Below, in pieces: positions 1-11,937 of a stretch of DNA of 64,000 bases. The notes under the pieces are model-generated. The model was not told the origin of the DNA. It searched no databases and saw only the letters and a list, made by a program, of their open reading frames with translations. The position numbers and the translations under genes are program-made. The stretch is from Coffea arabica (lineage: Eukaryota > Streptophyta > Magnoliopsida > Gentianales > Rubiaceae), in assembly GCF_036785885.1 (NCBI RefSeq), contig NC_092326.1, positions 38,588,287-38,652,286 on the forward strand, written 5' to 3'. The number at the start of each line of letters is the position of its first letter. Within the stretch, counting starts at the first letter, position 1.

Positions 1-1
1 A

Positions 2-1867
2 TCAAAGCAATACAGTCCTCATTGCCTCACTCCAAAAGAATTTTGGAAACTTAGCATTAGAGAGCATACATCTGACCCGTTCAGTGATGGATCTATTCAT
101 CCTCTCTGCTACTCCATTCTCTTGAGGAGTTTTTGGCACAGTTTTCTCCAATATGATCCCACGGGACTTGCAATAGATTTCAAATGGTCCTTTATACTCA
201 CCACTATTATCAGCACGTACACACTTTAACTGCTTACCATTTTCTCTTTCAATTTTGTTATAAAAGTCTTTAAACACATCCAAAAGCTGATCTTTGGATT
301 TCAAAGCAAAACACCAAATCTTTCTAGCAAAGTCATCAATAAAAGTTACAAAATAAACAGCACCACCAAGAGACTTATTTTTCATATAACAAACATTAGT
401 GTGCACCAATTCTAACGGATTCAATTTTCTAGATGGAGGAAAATTTTGAAATGCAACTCTGTGTTGTTTCCCATAAATACAGTCAACACAGGGTTTAGGT
501 GCATTACCTTTAACTTGAGGTAGGAGTTGTTTGCAAACAAGTGTCTGAATCCCCTTTTTACCCATGTGTCCAAGTCGCTTATGCCAAAGGTCAATTAAGG
601 AATCACGAACTGCATTCACTTCTCCCTTTCTCAACTTAGCTTGCATCACGTAAAGGGTACTATGCTTCTTTCCTCTGGCAACAACGAGATTTTCTTTGCT
701 GAGTTTTCATTTGCCTCCACCTTACGAGTTATAATAGCCCTCATCATCAAGTTTTCCTGTAGAGATAAGATTAAGACGAATGTCAGGGATATGTCAAATA
801 TTTCTCAATATCAGCTGGCACCCGGTATCCGTGTCCAAGTATATGTCTCCCATTCCAACAACTTTGCATGAGATCTCATTTTCCATTCTAACATATCCAA
901 AATCTCATTCTGCGTAGGTTGAGAAGAAATGCCTGTGAGGAGTAACATGGTAGGATGCACCCGAATCAACTACCCTATCGTTGTCATAATAAATAATATT
1001 CACCTGACCATCATCACAAAATACAAACATGTCATAATGAGTTGCCACAACTGCTGTAGTCTATTCATCATCTTTTTTCTGCGCCCTATCTTTTTTCTCA
1101 GTTTGTTCCCGTTTTAGAATTCTGCATCTTTCATATAATGCACATTCTTCTTATAATAATAGTGTGCAATATTTTTTCGCGACTCAGATCTACCTCTGAA
1201 TTTGTCATTCCTGTTGTGGGGTTCTCTACTTTTGCTTCTCCCTTTTTTTTTTTTTTATTTTCTGTCACCAAAACCTAAGACTCATAAACAATTCCTTATT
1301 CCTTCCTCCTGAATTCTTCATTCATCACGACCTCTTTTGCAATAGTTATGGTTAACACACCATTGGGAGCTGAATTGCTAACAGAGACCACCATGATTTC
1401 TCAATTATCCGGTAGTGAACTGAATAATAATAAAGCCTGCACTTCATCATCCAAATTCAAATTTAATGTAGTTGTCTGATTATCGATCCTTGAAAATTAC
1501 GCAGCTGTTCAGTCATATCTTTCCCATTTTTATATCTCATCCGAGTAATTTGCTTCAGACAACTAGCCTTGTTCAAATCGGCCTTCCGTTCATAAATATT
1601 TTTAAGCTTTTTCCATAATACATCAGCTCTGGTATCATTAGCAAAATATTGAAAAACACTTTGACCAATCCATTTTCTAATATTACCAACAATTTTTCTG
1701 TGCATAACAACTCATTTTTCATCATTCATATAACTTGGTCTACCTTTATCCCCTAGAATAGGTTCAAACAAATCTCTACAATACAGGTAGCCTTCCATTC
1801 TAGACTTCCAAATCGAATAATTAGTAGCATTCAATTTTATCATGCAATCACTATCCGAATCATCCAT
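2..1867 (-). pseudogene. Copia gag-pol pseudogene (gag, protease, integrase N-part)
   Basis: The gag start is the ATG at 1867, followed by an N-terminal region with the LNATNYSIWKSRM pattern typical of Copia gag. A stop interrupts it near 1710 and gag continues at 1705-1463. A degenerate zinc knuckle lies near 1170-1110 (KKNVHYMKDA, with its Cys residues replaced). The protease motif VVDSGASYHVT is near 990-960, with a stop soon after. The last 649 bases are open: GAG_pre-integrase (LWHKRLGH...CVDCIYGKQ) and the integrase core with FIDDFARK, RADNSGEY and ENGVAERMNRS, which supply the catalytic Asp, Asp and Glu. Frame changes between blocks make a functional polyprotein impossible. RT and RNase H are outside the window. 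Confidence 0.88.
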
Positions 1868-1902
1868 TTTTAACTAGTACAACTGAGCAGCCCAACATGA
1901 CT

Positions 1903-1914
1903 GTTCTGATACCA
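1903..1914 (-). other. Primer-binding site, initiator-Met tRNA type (Copia)
   Basis: The minus strand reads TGGTATCAGAAC two bases inside the LTR. This matches the 3' end complement of plant initiator Met tRNA except for one position, and it sets the LTR boundary at 1917. Confidence 0.8.
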
Positions 1915-1916
1915 CT

Positions 1917-2595
1917 TGTTAGAAAAGGGGTACCGGTACAGGCACACAATATCAGAATTAGTCCAGGATAAATTTCTCTTTTCTCAAATGCCAGTTAAAA
2001 TAGGAATAAATCAAATCACCAAATAATAATACCAGCAGTGATAATAAAATGCAAGAAAAATAAAAGGCACAGGACACCAAAATTTTTACGTGAAAAATTC
2101 AAATTGAAAAAAATCACGGGACCATTCCAGTCAAAAAATCTTCACTATCATAATAATGGGAATACACAAGTCTACCCAAAGTATTCGAGTGACAATAATA
2201 TCACCAATACCAACCAAGTCAATCTGCTACAAAATCACTACAAAAAATTACAATTGTCAAAGTAGTGGGTTTGGAAAGGTCGTACCAAACGAAGAGAAAA
2301 TCTGAAATCTGAACCGATAGATAAGTAGAGCCTGACGAGAGGATCGCGTGTGTAAAATTTCGTCTCAATCGGATTTCAAATCGCCTTCCAATTGAGGTTT
2401 CAAAGTTGCAAAGAATTTTCTCTCTCTAGCTCTCACTCTATCTCTCTTTTCGTTTCTCTCAAAAAGGAGAAAGATGGCAGCTGACCTTTTCTCTCAATCT
2501 CAAGATGCAAGCGACGGCTGCAAAAAAAAGTATTTTAGTTTAAGAAACCCTCAAGCACTTGCATAAGTGGGTTGGCCCACAACACAAGTCCAACA
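1917..2595 (-). repeat. LTR of the Copia element
   Basis: On the plus strand the repeat begins TGTTAG and ends CCAACA, so on the minus strand it starts TGTTGG and ends CTAACA, the usual TG..CA form. It is 679 bp. The 5' edge was chosen as the first base after the primer-binding site; the far edge is inferred from the terminal CA. A CT-rich tract (about 2420-2460) lies in it. It is next to gag and so is the 5' LTR. Confidence 0.8.
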
Positions 2596-3542
2596 AATTA
2601 CAATATTTCTACCAATATTAATTGGAAAAGCATGTTTTTTTAATTGAAAAACATGTTGATATTAAGTGAAAAATAAAGTTTTTTATTGAAAAATAATTTT
2701 TTTAGGGGTGGGTACCCTATAACCTGCCCCTTTTTTTGAGGGTACCCGAATAGCAGGTACCCGAAAATATTAGGAGCGGGTTAGGATCGCAAAATGACTG
2801 ATCTGATATATTAGGGTCGGATCTGCCAAATCATGTTAGGGACGGGTATCTGACCCGTACCCACCCCTAATAGCTGTGCTTTGTCTGGTTGGACCGGTTC
2901 TACTAGTTGTTGTGTTTGCTACGACCTTTTTTTTGTACATATTATTATTGTACCAAATTTACATAAAATTAGTATTTAGTGCACACTCAATGTATATGCA
3001 TCAAATCTTAAATATCATATATTTGTAAAATTGTTTTTATGAAATTTGATTTTGTATTTTCCTAGGGAATATATAGATACATCTATGTGAATGGATAGTA
3101 ACTTATAGTAATTAATTTTTACTTGTTTAATGAATAATGAAGTTGTTTACAAATGGTGGAGGATCATGAATGAATGATTGGAGAAGTTATTAGATAGAAA
3201 AAAGGTTGGATGGTTTTAATTCTAGTCACTACACTTGATCAAGTCAGGCCTCTAGAATCATCACTTACAAGGATGATTAGAAAATTTTAAATAACATATG
3301 GTTGTTAATTTAGCAATATCGGGATTAATGTGCAATTGTTGGGGATAATAGTTCAAATTCAAAAATGGTTTTTTTTTAACCTAAGAGATTAGGACCAGTT
3401 AGGCCTTAGAATTAAGGGCATAATAAAAATATCAAAACATTCTCACCGGCGGGGGGTGGATAGGTAGTATATCTGAGAGATTCTAGATTTGAAATCTTCT
3501 ACTTATACTTGAAAAAAAAAACGCTACCACTGGTGTATGTAT
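2596..3542. other. AT-rich intergenic sequence with one small MITE
   Basis: No coding region is supported. A 169-bp foldback element sits at 2702-2870. The rest is AT-rich and carries short poly-A/T runs. The last part probably contains the promoter of phylloplanin-like copy 1, with a TATATAA-like site near 3572 just downstream. Confidence 0.5.
2702..2870. mobile_element. Short MITE with GGGTACCC-rich terminal inverted repeats
   Basis: The ends are exact inverted repeats (TTAGGGGTGGGTAC at 2702-2715, complement at 2857-2870). The interior repeats GGGTACCCG-type words. The length and ends fit a non-autonomous DNA element, probably hAT-like. Target duplication is not clear. Confidence 0.65.
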
Positions 3543-3642
3543 TAAACATTAGTGGTGAACGATATTGTCTACTATATAACTCTCCTCTTTTTCTCTGACT
3601 TCTCTTGCTTTCCAAAAAAAAAAAAAAACAGTGCTTTCCTCA

Positions 3643-4128
3643 GTGGCTTTTCATCACGATCATTCTTTCTTTCTTGTCTTTCTTTGCCTCGCTATCCTCT
3701 TTGCTTTCATGGCTTCTGCTACAGCCAACGTCAATATAGTTGTGTCCCGGATGAGGGTTTCTGGTCGATTACACTGCACCAATACGGGGAATCTTTTACT
3801 TGCTGGCCTTTCTCCTCTTCTAATTGGAGCCAAAGTCTCAGCCACTTGCAATCTTAGTTCTACAAATTTTGTCACTCCGGCACTATAACAGATGTGAATG
3901 GCTTCTTCAGTGTCACCATAAAGATGTTCGACATGATCCTTAATTACACCACAAATACATCTCTTCCAACTTGCACAGTCAATGTCCCACTTCCAGTTCC
4001 ACAATGCTCAGCTCTGCCACCTGCTAGAGTTCTTCGAGCACCTGTTGGTTTATTGAGTGCCTCTAGAGAATTCTTTTCTCTCGACTCGGTTGCTCATTGC
4101 ACTTCAAATGAAGGACTTTTTGTTTATT
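3643..4128 (+). pseudogene. Phylloplanin-like (pollen Ole e 1 type) secreted protein, copy 1, broken
   Basis: Phylloplanins are small secreted leaf-surface proteins; some inhibit spore germination of oomycetes and fungi (established for tobacco). A hydrophobic signal segment (about 3652-3708) is followed by the family pattern GRLHCTNTGN, an ATCNLS Cys, a TDVNGFFSV block, then LPTCTVNVPLP..CSALPP and VLRAP. All four expected Cys are present. Alignment to copy 2 puts the start codon at 3643, where the triplet is GTG instead of ATG; the next in-frame ATG (3709) lies after the signal segment. A one-base shift near 3875-3885 moves the frame: the first half runs to a stop at 3886-3888 and the second half reads from about 3880 in another frame. 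The MULE at 4129 has cut the 3' end or 3' UTR. A pseudogene is the best call; the shift could be a sequencing error, but the start loss is a substitution. Confidence 0.8.
4120..4128. repeat. MULE target-site duplication, left copy
   Basis: TTGTTTATT is repeated exactly at 12857-12865, directly outside the element ends. Nine bases is the Mutator superfamily length. Confidence 0.93.
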
Positions 4129-4412
4129 GGAGGAATTGAAATTTTGGTCCCCAATGTATTACAGACGCGCGAAACTGTCCCCAATCTATTGGGGAGAACA
4201 AATGTGGTCCCCAATCAATCCAATTTTGCTCGAAAGTGGACAATTGACTGATTTTCTTCATTTTCGGCTGGAAACAAGTCACGTGAGAGCACGTGCCGGC
4301 ATTTAAAATACTTTACTCAATTTTTTATGCTTGAAAACCCATAAAAAATTATTTCCAGCTTTCTGGTGCCCTACTTTTCAATTAGCAAAGACAAAACACA
4401 ATTAGCAAATGG
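4129..4412 (+). repeat. MULE terminal inverted repeat, left
   Basis: It begins GGAGGAATTGAAATTTTGG and matches the reverse complement of 12572-12856 over its whole length with scattered differences. Blocks such as TGGGGACC occur several times inside, often as inverted pairs, and CACGTGAGAGCACGTG is kept on both sides. Confidence 0.92.
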
Positions 4413-4589
4413 AGTTATTATATTAATCAGTATTAGTCTACTATATAATTGAATTTTTGTTTAACAAATGCAAAATCCAATCTATCCCTTTCTTTATTTC
4501 TGTTGTTCTCTCTATTCTTCCCCAACTGTAGAAAAAACCCTTGTAGCCAAATTCAATTACCGGCAAGTGATAAAGTGATACGAATGGCA

Positions 4590-5450
4590 CCAATCTTGTG
4601 ATGTAACCCGTACAGACAGGGTAGGATCTAGAAGGTAGGGACTCACGTTGATGATGAACGAACGTAGCAGATCACCTAAACTCGTTGATCACGTGGTCAA
4701 CGAATCTCGGTATTTGTAGAAGACGCCACAATCTAGCGCGGTCCTAGACTAATAAGTCAATTGAATACTTAAGATATAAATCTAAGATATTCAAGGTGCT
4801 TCAATGAAGGTTTGAGAGAACTCTCAATGTAATTTTATTAATCATCAAAAATTGAACGTAAAACAATGACTTAAGACTATTTGTAGTCGTGACTAAGGCC
4901 TAATAAAGCTTCGAAAACATGTAGGGAATTCGGCCAGCCCTTGAGCCTCGCTCTTGGCCGACGCTAGCCCAACGACATATATACTGTAAGCTTCGGGGGA
5001 CTAACTACGTAGCTTTGCGAGACCCCCGAATCAGCTCAACATAGGGACTAACTACGTAGCTCACTAAAGTGCTAGTGGCCTTAAGGCCTACATGGCCTAA
5101 CCCATTGACCCAAGGACTAACACGACTAAGGTCCAAACCACAAGTTAGTTGAACCTTTTTATTACACTGTACTAAACTAATAATGGGTGATGGACCCCTT
5201 AGCCGACTCATGGATTTCTAATCTTCAGTGATGGCCGAAACTAGGACAACAAGCCTAGCTTCGTTGAGGCCCTCGATAGTCTTTGGCTCTCCACTCGACT
5301 CTCGGCCCGCACGAACCAATATTTATAGTATCTCATTTAATCTCTTCACGCGAGCTCGTGTCATAGGCCCCAATGGCACCTTCACTTGCTCCACTTGAAT
5401 AGCTCTCTCAACCTCCTCATCACAAAGACTTGTACAGACTGAAATTTTGT
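4590..5450 (-). repeat. Inserted block inside the MULE, possibly a solo LTR (unresolved)
   Basis: Base composition is richer in G and C than its surroundings. On the minus strand it has a TATA box (CTATAAATATT near 5320-5330). The left end reads TGTAACCCG and would be an LTR end on the minus strand. I found no convincing 5-bp duplication, so limits and type are uncertain. GTACAGAC occurs at both ends. No protein is supported. Confidence 0.35.
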
Positions 5451-5541
5451 GCTTCGGGTTTCCTCGTCCTTCACACTGATGGCATAATTTTGATAGATTT
5501 GTCTTGTCTACTTATCTGGTTGTATGTTGTCATGATACCGC

Positions 5542-7853
5542 AAAAGCTTTGCCACTGTAAGTGACGGGAATTTTACATACGTACAAGTTAAAAAAAAACC
5601 GAATTACACCCGTTCACTGCAAGTATACAGATCAACTAGTAGTTTAGGGTATATATCGGGTCGATCCCACAGGGAAAAGTGAACAATTACCGGTATTACT
5701 AAAGTTTCTCTATTATTTAGACTATCAATGAATTATAACAAATTTAACCTACTGAAATTATACAAAATAACACATAAAAGCTCTTTAGGTTGTGGTATCC
5801 CTAACTACTCATGCAAGTGCTATATTTGGATAATTGAATACTACATCTAGGCTAGTTATGGTGTAATTTCCTTATGCATTTGAATCCTACTTTCGTAGTG
5901 AATCAATCATACTAATAACCAATCCATACCTATTCTCATGGTTATGAAATTAGTTACAAGTTCATTTCTTCAGTGAAATTACATGAAATTAATCACCAAA
6001 ACCACATAGGTGCACCTCTACTTTCGTGAGTGTACTCCCTATGTTTAGCACTTATTGAACTAATGTTAAATCTCAATTTTCATTGCAGAAATAACACCTT
6101 AGATAATCACAATTAATGGTACCAGATTAATCATGATTTAAAGAGCTAAAGTGCTAAATAACTTGCTCAAATCATAGCAGTTAAATAGCCAAATAATAAA
6201 CACTAACAATCATAGAAAGTTTAACCAAACCCAAGGCATAAACTTTAGAAACACATAATAGACATAAATTCCAGAACTTGCATATTAACTAAATTTGGAA
6301 TCAAGTACAAAAGATAAAGAGTTGGAAAGGAATGTAACCCATGTCACTTGAGCTCATCACCTTGCCTTCTTCATCTCCATCTTAATCCTAGTCTAGCAAT
6401 ATACAAGAATGGATGAACTACACTAGCTAAACTATCCTACACAAAGGAAATGGAAGAACTACATTTCTGCACTTCCAGCTCTCTCCCCCGTATGATCTCC
6501 TAGACCTCCCAGAATGTCTCTGCATATAAACTGATGAAGAGCTCTTCTCCAGTCCAAATTTTCTGCTATAATGATTCTCAAATCTCCATTTTGTAAGAAA
6601 GTCAAAAACAATGGTTTTGGACTTGGAATTTTGGCTACACCTCTTACTTTTTGTCTTCTGAAGCATGTGCACCGAATTCTCTTACAACTTATAGCTGGAA
6701 AGTAGTCTGAACACAAGAGAATTGACTGAGCAAATTGCAGAATTTCGGTCAGAAAACGCGCCTATACAAAACGCGGCTATAAATCGCGTTTTGTGCACTC
6801 GCGTTTTCACTTTGGCCTTACTTCAACTGCGATTTTCTCCATGATGCCGGCCGAACTGGATTTTGTGCAAAACACCAAAGTTGTAGCCCTTTGAGTGAGC
6901 TTTCCAATGCTCTAAAAATAATCCAAATAGGAGCTTTGTAGCCTGAGATATGACCAAAATACTAAAGACTGGTCAGAACTCTGTTTTCCACTTTGGACAG
7001 CTGAGTTGAATTTCGGTATTTCAACTTTTGGACTATGAAAACGGCTGAATTGGACTTTGATGTCTTCGTACCAAATGTAGATATATCTCTTAGCTTCACA
7101 ATGGTACCAAGATCACCTTGATCCGATTATTGTAGCTCCTGATATACTCAAAATACGAAAATGTGTCTGAGTTGTCAAAGCTGACTTTTCTTGATTTTTT
7201 TGTCCTCAAATTGCATTTCTTCCTTTTACACTTCATATTTTATTTTCACCACTTTAATCCATCTTCAATCCTCCAAATATCTTCTGAATATACTTCATTG
7301 ATGATTGAATCATTAAACCTACAAAATATGAAATTTTTACCATAAAAATCCATAAAATGCAATGTTTAGCCACTTTAACATAAAATGTAGTTTTTTACCA
7401 AAACCTTAGTTATTTTAGTTATAAAACTAAATAATCAAACCAAAATTAACTAATAAAACACACTAAAAAATACGTAAAATAAACTCTTATCAGTAAGTTA
7501 CAAGCAATGATGATTACTATTTGGACACACAGCAACCCTGGAAGAAGGTATTTCAGCTACGGCATGAAGAAGGTATGGGCTATCTCAAATTCTTGCTTCA
7601 GCTTCTGAATTTTATGTTTTTTCTGAAGCAAATTTTTTTGACCGTGAAGGGCAAAAGAGATGAAAAATGTTGCAACTATTTCGAGTGGTATGATCCGATA
7701 ATGTGCCAAAGATCCACTGCTTTGATACCTGGTTTGCTGCGGAGCATGAATGCTAAGGATGCCATAATCGAAAAACTAAGAACAAGGGAAAGAAAATTAG
7801 TGTCTGCAATAGTGTTGTTGGCACTATTGCTGTTGTTTGTTTTGCTGGTGTAA
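5542..7853 (+). pseudogene. zf-GRF zinc-finger, tail-anchored membrane protein gene carried by the MULE, split by a solo LTR
   Basis: After mentally removing the LTR and one copy of its GTAAG duplication, exon 1 (5542-5571, then 7498-7572) reads in frame from ATG through CHCKL and TIWTHSNPGRRYFSYG, the N-terminal half of the zf-GRF pattern (C-x-C...NPGRRF..C). A 77-bp GT-AG intron (7573-7649) follows; exon 2 (7650-7853) continues in frame with CCNYFEWYD, the C-terminal half, then a charged helix (IIEKLRTRERKL) and a strongly hydrophobic C-terminal segment of about 18 residues. In other proteins zf-GRF binds nucleic acid; plants have many such short ORFs of unknown role. One expected Cys is Tyr (YFSYG). 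The LTR makes this copy non-functional. The start is the nearest in-frame ATG and an upstream exon is not excluded. Confidence 0.75.
5572..7492 (-). repeat. Solo LTR (family of the 40090-48476 element), reverse orientation
   Basis: The plus strand begins TGACGGG and ends CTTATCA, the reverse complement of the LTR at 40090-41871. The 5-bp duplication GTAAG is exact (5567-5571 and 7493-7497). It has no internal region or second LTR, so it arose by LTR-LTR recombination. It is 1921 bp, longer than its relatives and diverged from them. Small open frames in it are not genes. Confidence 0.93.
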
Positions 7854-7856
7854 AAG

Positions 7857-8854
7857 GCCAGAAATTAGGATGGAATAACTATATTTTAGCGGATTGTGAC
7901 AAGCTACTAGTAATCAGCAATGGGTGACTGTGTAGGTTGAGATGTATTATATTGCTAGTAAGATATTAGTAATGTTGTATTCAATGCTATTTTGTATTGC
8001 AATGAAGGCATTATTAAGGCATTTAGAGGCCAAATGAAGGCAGTATTTCCAAATTATCCCTGTTCTTTTATGCATCCCATCAACAAACTGTAATATTTTT
8101 CAGACTCTGCACATATTTTGAAGTCTTTCCAGAACTCAATTTCCTGCTCCTGAACTCCTTAAAAAGGTACTCCATAGGATGTGCATGTCATAGTTTTGAA
8201 GCATAACAAAACTTGTTTAGAGCAAATGATCAGCAAAATATATTTAATCGAAGCTGATCAATCTTTTTCGATAGTGGTTCAACTTTCAGTAGTGTAGAAT
8301 CGGTAGATTCAGAATCCAAGAAGAGCAATGCAATTAACATTTAAATACGAGAGGAGTCCATCTATAATATTCATCTTAAATGGTACAGATGAACAATCAG
8401 AAATTAGTAGAAGCTAAAAAAATTCAGCCACAACCTTTACTGTGAAGTAACAACAATGAGTCACATTTTGACTTGCAGGACAAAAATGAAACCTGAACTG
8501 CACCTTTGCATCATCTTATCACTTTCTTTGCTCAATTCAACTGCAATAAAACCATCAATCTTTAAATAAAACCATAAAACCTCCATTTATGCCATAAAAC
8601 CATAAAAACCATAAACCCTCAACTGCAACAATTCTGCCATAAAACCAGCCGTTTTTAAATAATTATATTTCAATTCACTTCTTACAACTATGACAAAGGG
8701 ACCTCCATTTCTCCCTTACAAAATATACATGGAGTTCATCAGACAAGATGACAAAAGAAGTACAAAATAAGCTGCATTACAACATCTGCATTACTTCCAA
8801 CAGTACAAAAGAGGTACCAAGTCTACCCAGCAACAAATGAAATACATAATTAGT
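7857..8854. other. Convergent intergenic space inside the MULE
   Basis: This lies between the ends of the two MULE genes and probably holds their 3' UTRs. At 8548-8660 the word CCATAAAACC occurs repeatedly. No other coding region is supported. Confidence 0.5.
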
Positions 8855-11800
8855 TCACTTTTGTTTTCCTTTAACATCAGACTTGTCACCACATTCACTG
8901 GTCCTGAGGCAGTCGAGATGAATTTGAACATCCTTAATTCTAAATGGTGCAGAAGCAATAGGAGCAACTGGTTGGGTGATATGTGTTACATGTGGATCTG
9001 AAATTCCAAAAATCTCATACAAGTTAGGCTCAGCAACAAGGGCGGAAGAGGTAGTATTGATGGTCTCAGTAACTTGTTGGCTATTTTGTGATGGAGTTAC
9101 TTTCTTTGTTACACGTCTAGTGCCTTTTCCCTGCACAACAGTAATATGAATAATGAATATGTGCAGTAGTTATGTTGGTAAGAATATAAAATCAAATTCT
9201 GGAAATAAGAAAACTTTACAGCTTTTTTCACTGCTCTTTTGGTTGTCTTCTAAGCAGTGGAGCTAATACCTTCAACCTAGAACATGAGATTAAAACCATT
9301 ATCATTAAGCAAATACAAAATCATAGGACTTGAATCAAATATGTCATATCTTATCACTTACAAATATGCTATGGTTTGTATCCATTTGTGACAAGTTTGT
9401 TTCACATTGTGCTTCATGCAATCCAGTAGATGACATCTGTGATAGACTTACATTTTTACCATATTTTTGTTGCCTAATCTTGCATATCTTTGTGTTATGA
9501 CCCTTTTCCCCACGGTAAGTACATTTACAGATTTGTCTAACTCGTCTTACTTTAACTCTTTTATCTTTTATTTCCTGCACCTCATCAGTAGATTTTCTCC
9601 TTTGTTGGTTGGGTCTTCCTGGTGCTCTTCCGTATGTTGGTGGGAGTGGGGGCTGGACATTCACATCTGCCCAATCTTACTCTCCATGAAGAGGTAGTAT
9701 GTAAGGCTCATAACACTTGAGATAAGTGTGCACTCTGTAGCAGTCATCAACATACTCCATTGGATCTTTCATTGCAATCCAAAGTGCCGAAATTGCATGC
9801 TAGCAAAGTATCCCTGTTAAGTCCCATTTCTTACAAGAGCATGTCTTCTCTTCAATGTTAATGCATACTTTTCACCATAGGGATCAACAACTTCATAATT
9901 AACTTCATTGGATTTGTAAGGCACACAGTAAGTTGCCTTATCTATGTTTTCCCTCATTTTTTTCCTGATTTTTGGGCAGACTGCATATTTGCTCCATTTT
10001 GCTCTAGCTCTGTCTCTGTTTTCCTGCATTCTTGACATCATAAAATATCTCAATGACTCTATCATTGTAACAATTGAATCCTCTCTAGCATATAAGATCT
10101 TACTGTTGAAGAATTCACATATGTTATTCAGCAACATATCACACTTTGGGTAGGTGCTGAAGTGTGATCTACTCCACTCTGCCGGATTCTTGTCATCCAA
10201 CCACTTAGCAGTTTCAGCATCAAGTTCAGCAATTACCTCCATTCTTCTTCTGAATTGAATTGAAGTAGTTGCCTTAGCTGCTTTCCACAGAGCTTTCCTC
10301 ATTGCCGCCCCTTTGAACCCAGCAGATGACATGTTACTGTGCATATGTTTAACATAGAATCTGTGGGTTGCATTCAAAAAAACTGTTTCACATGCTTGGA
10401 TTATTCCCTTTTGCTTATCACTCAATGTTGTCCACTCATAGTCCCTTTCAATTTTCAAATCTTTCTTGGGTAATGTTAGAAACCAAATCCAAGAATCTTT
10501 GGTTTCTCGCTCAGTTGCTGCATAAGCTATAGAATACATTCCATTATTAGCATCAACTCCAACTGCTGTCAATAGTACACCCCTTGCTGAACCTTTGAGA
10601 AAAGTTTCATTTAATACAAACACAGGCCTACAAGCTGCTAAGAACCCCTATTTTACCCTAGCAAAGCACATGTATAATCTCTGAAATTTGCCCTGTCTAG
10701 TTACTGCATCACAATAGTCATCTACCAGCTTTATAATTACTATGCTACCTGGATTACTTCTTTCAATTTCATTGATATATCGAGGCAGTTTATTATATTG
10801 ATCCATCTCACTACCTTTCGCCAAATTCTCTGCAATTTCTTAGCTCTATAGCCTTGATGTCTACTAAGATGACATTACCAGAATTTTGAAACTAACATAG
10901 TCCAGCCTTGGGTTCTCCCTAAATATGCCAACATACCTTCTTCCTACCCACCCAGACTTCACACTCTTGTTGTGGTATGAAAATCAAAATCCACATTTGT
11001 GCTTCTTTTGAAATGTTCTAACCTCTAATCTGCGATCCCCTTTCATCCTCCTAGCATATATGCACCAATCACACCCATCTTTAGGACATATTGCTCTAAC
11101 TCTTATGCTATCACTCTTGACAAATTTAAATGATCTCCCTCTCCTGATGTTCCGGGTTCTAATTGCTTCTTTCAACTCTTTGAAGGAAGAAAATATTTGT
11201 CTAAGTTTAATTTTGGGGTTATTTTCATCCTTGGGATCAAACACAGGGGGTCTCAAGCTTTTGTCTTCATTCGACCCTGTATCACTACCAATATCAGTAG
11301 TTGAATCTGGAGCAGCATCTACGTCAGAATTGTAATCATCACTTTCAGTATCACTAGGCATTTGTTTCCTAGGCATGTGGCTCATCCTAGCATCTGTAGA
11401 GCTTTTTTTATGATGCTTATTCAGCTGCTCTTGTTTTCTATTTTCTACCTCTAACCATTCAGAATCTTCATCAACATTTTCATCATAATCATTATCATCT
11501 GAATTTTGATCATAATCCGAGTCTTCTCTTGAGAACTCCCCTAAATCAGAACCTGAACTAGCCATATATTCATCATCACTTTCATCCTCTTCATCTTCTA
11601 ACACAAAGTCCCCATCCTCAATATCAGACCCCCATTGTGATGTTAGTATATTATCAAGGGAAACCTCTATATACAAATCAACTACCCTACCATAGTCAAA
11701 ATGCTCAGCACAATATGCATGCAATTCTCTATCATGTCTTAACAAACGAAATGCATATTCCTCGATTAGGATATGGTACTTTTTGTCACCGACAACTTGA

Positions 11801-11937
11801 AGTTGATTTTCTAGCATTCTATCCATTTCAAATAGACTAATGCTTGTGGCATCTACATGATCAAAAATCCTTAATTCTCCTCCCTCATAATGTACATTAG
11901 GTTCGGTTTCAATTTTTTCTCATATATAACACTTCAT
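8855..11937 (-). pseudogene. MULE transposase (mudrA type), broken
   Basis: Blocks in order on the minus strand: a start region from ATG 11937 (with one stop), an acidic Asp/Glu/Ser-rich stretch (about 11640-11440), the MuDR DNA-binding domain (about 11210-10985, FSSFKELKEAIRTRNI...CDWCIYARRM), a damaged linker, then the transposase core at about 10790-9817. The usual LDxxFLKG motif reads LNETFLKG, so the first catalytic Asp is Asn. The second Asp motif LSDKQKG is kept; the later Cys before KH is Tyr. A one-base shift near 9850 leads into a SWIM zinc finger (CSCKKWDLTGILC, then a stop in place of Lys). A zinc knuckle (CKCTYRGEKGHNTKICK, about 9530) and a basic tail (9136-8855) follow, probably in separate exons. 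Several stops and shifts make it inactive. Confidence 0.88.

Larger units (their letters stand above)
1..2595 (-). mobile_element. Ty1/Copia LTR retrotransposon, truncated by the window edge
   Basis: Reading on the minus strand, the order is LTR (2595-1917), a primer-binding site matching initiator-Met tRNA, gag, protease, pre-integrase and the start of integrase; the rest lies beyond the window. The order PR-IN before RT is the Copia order. Integrase and protease motifs resemble the Tork/Tnt1 group, but that lineage call is from memory. The coding part has stops and frame changes, so the copy is dead. The second LTR and target duplication cannot be seen. Confidence 0.9.

Noticed and set aside
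3660..4004. 114-residue minus-strand frame over phylloplanin-like copy 1
   Set aside because: Shadow of the real gene, with no motif or signal.
4607..5435. GTACAGAC at both ends of the 4590-5450 block as a target duplication
   Set aside because: The positions do not abut plausible element ends, and 8 bp does not fit an LTR element.
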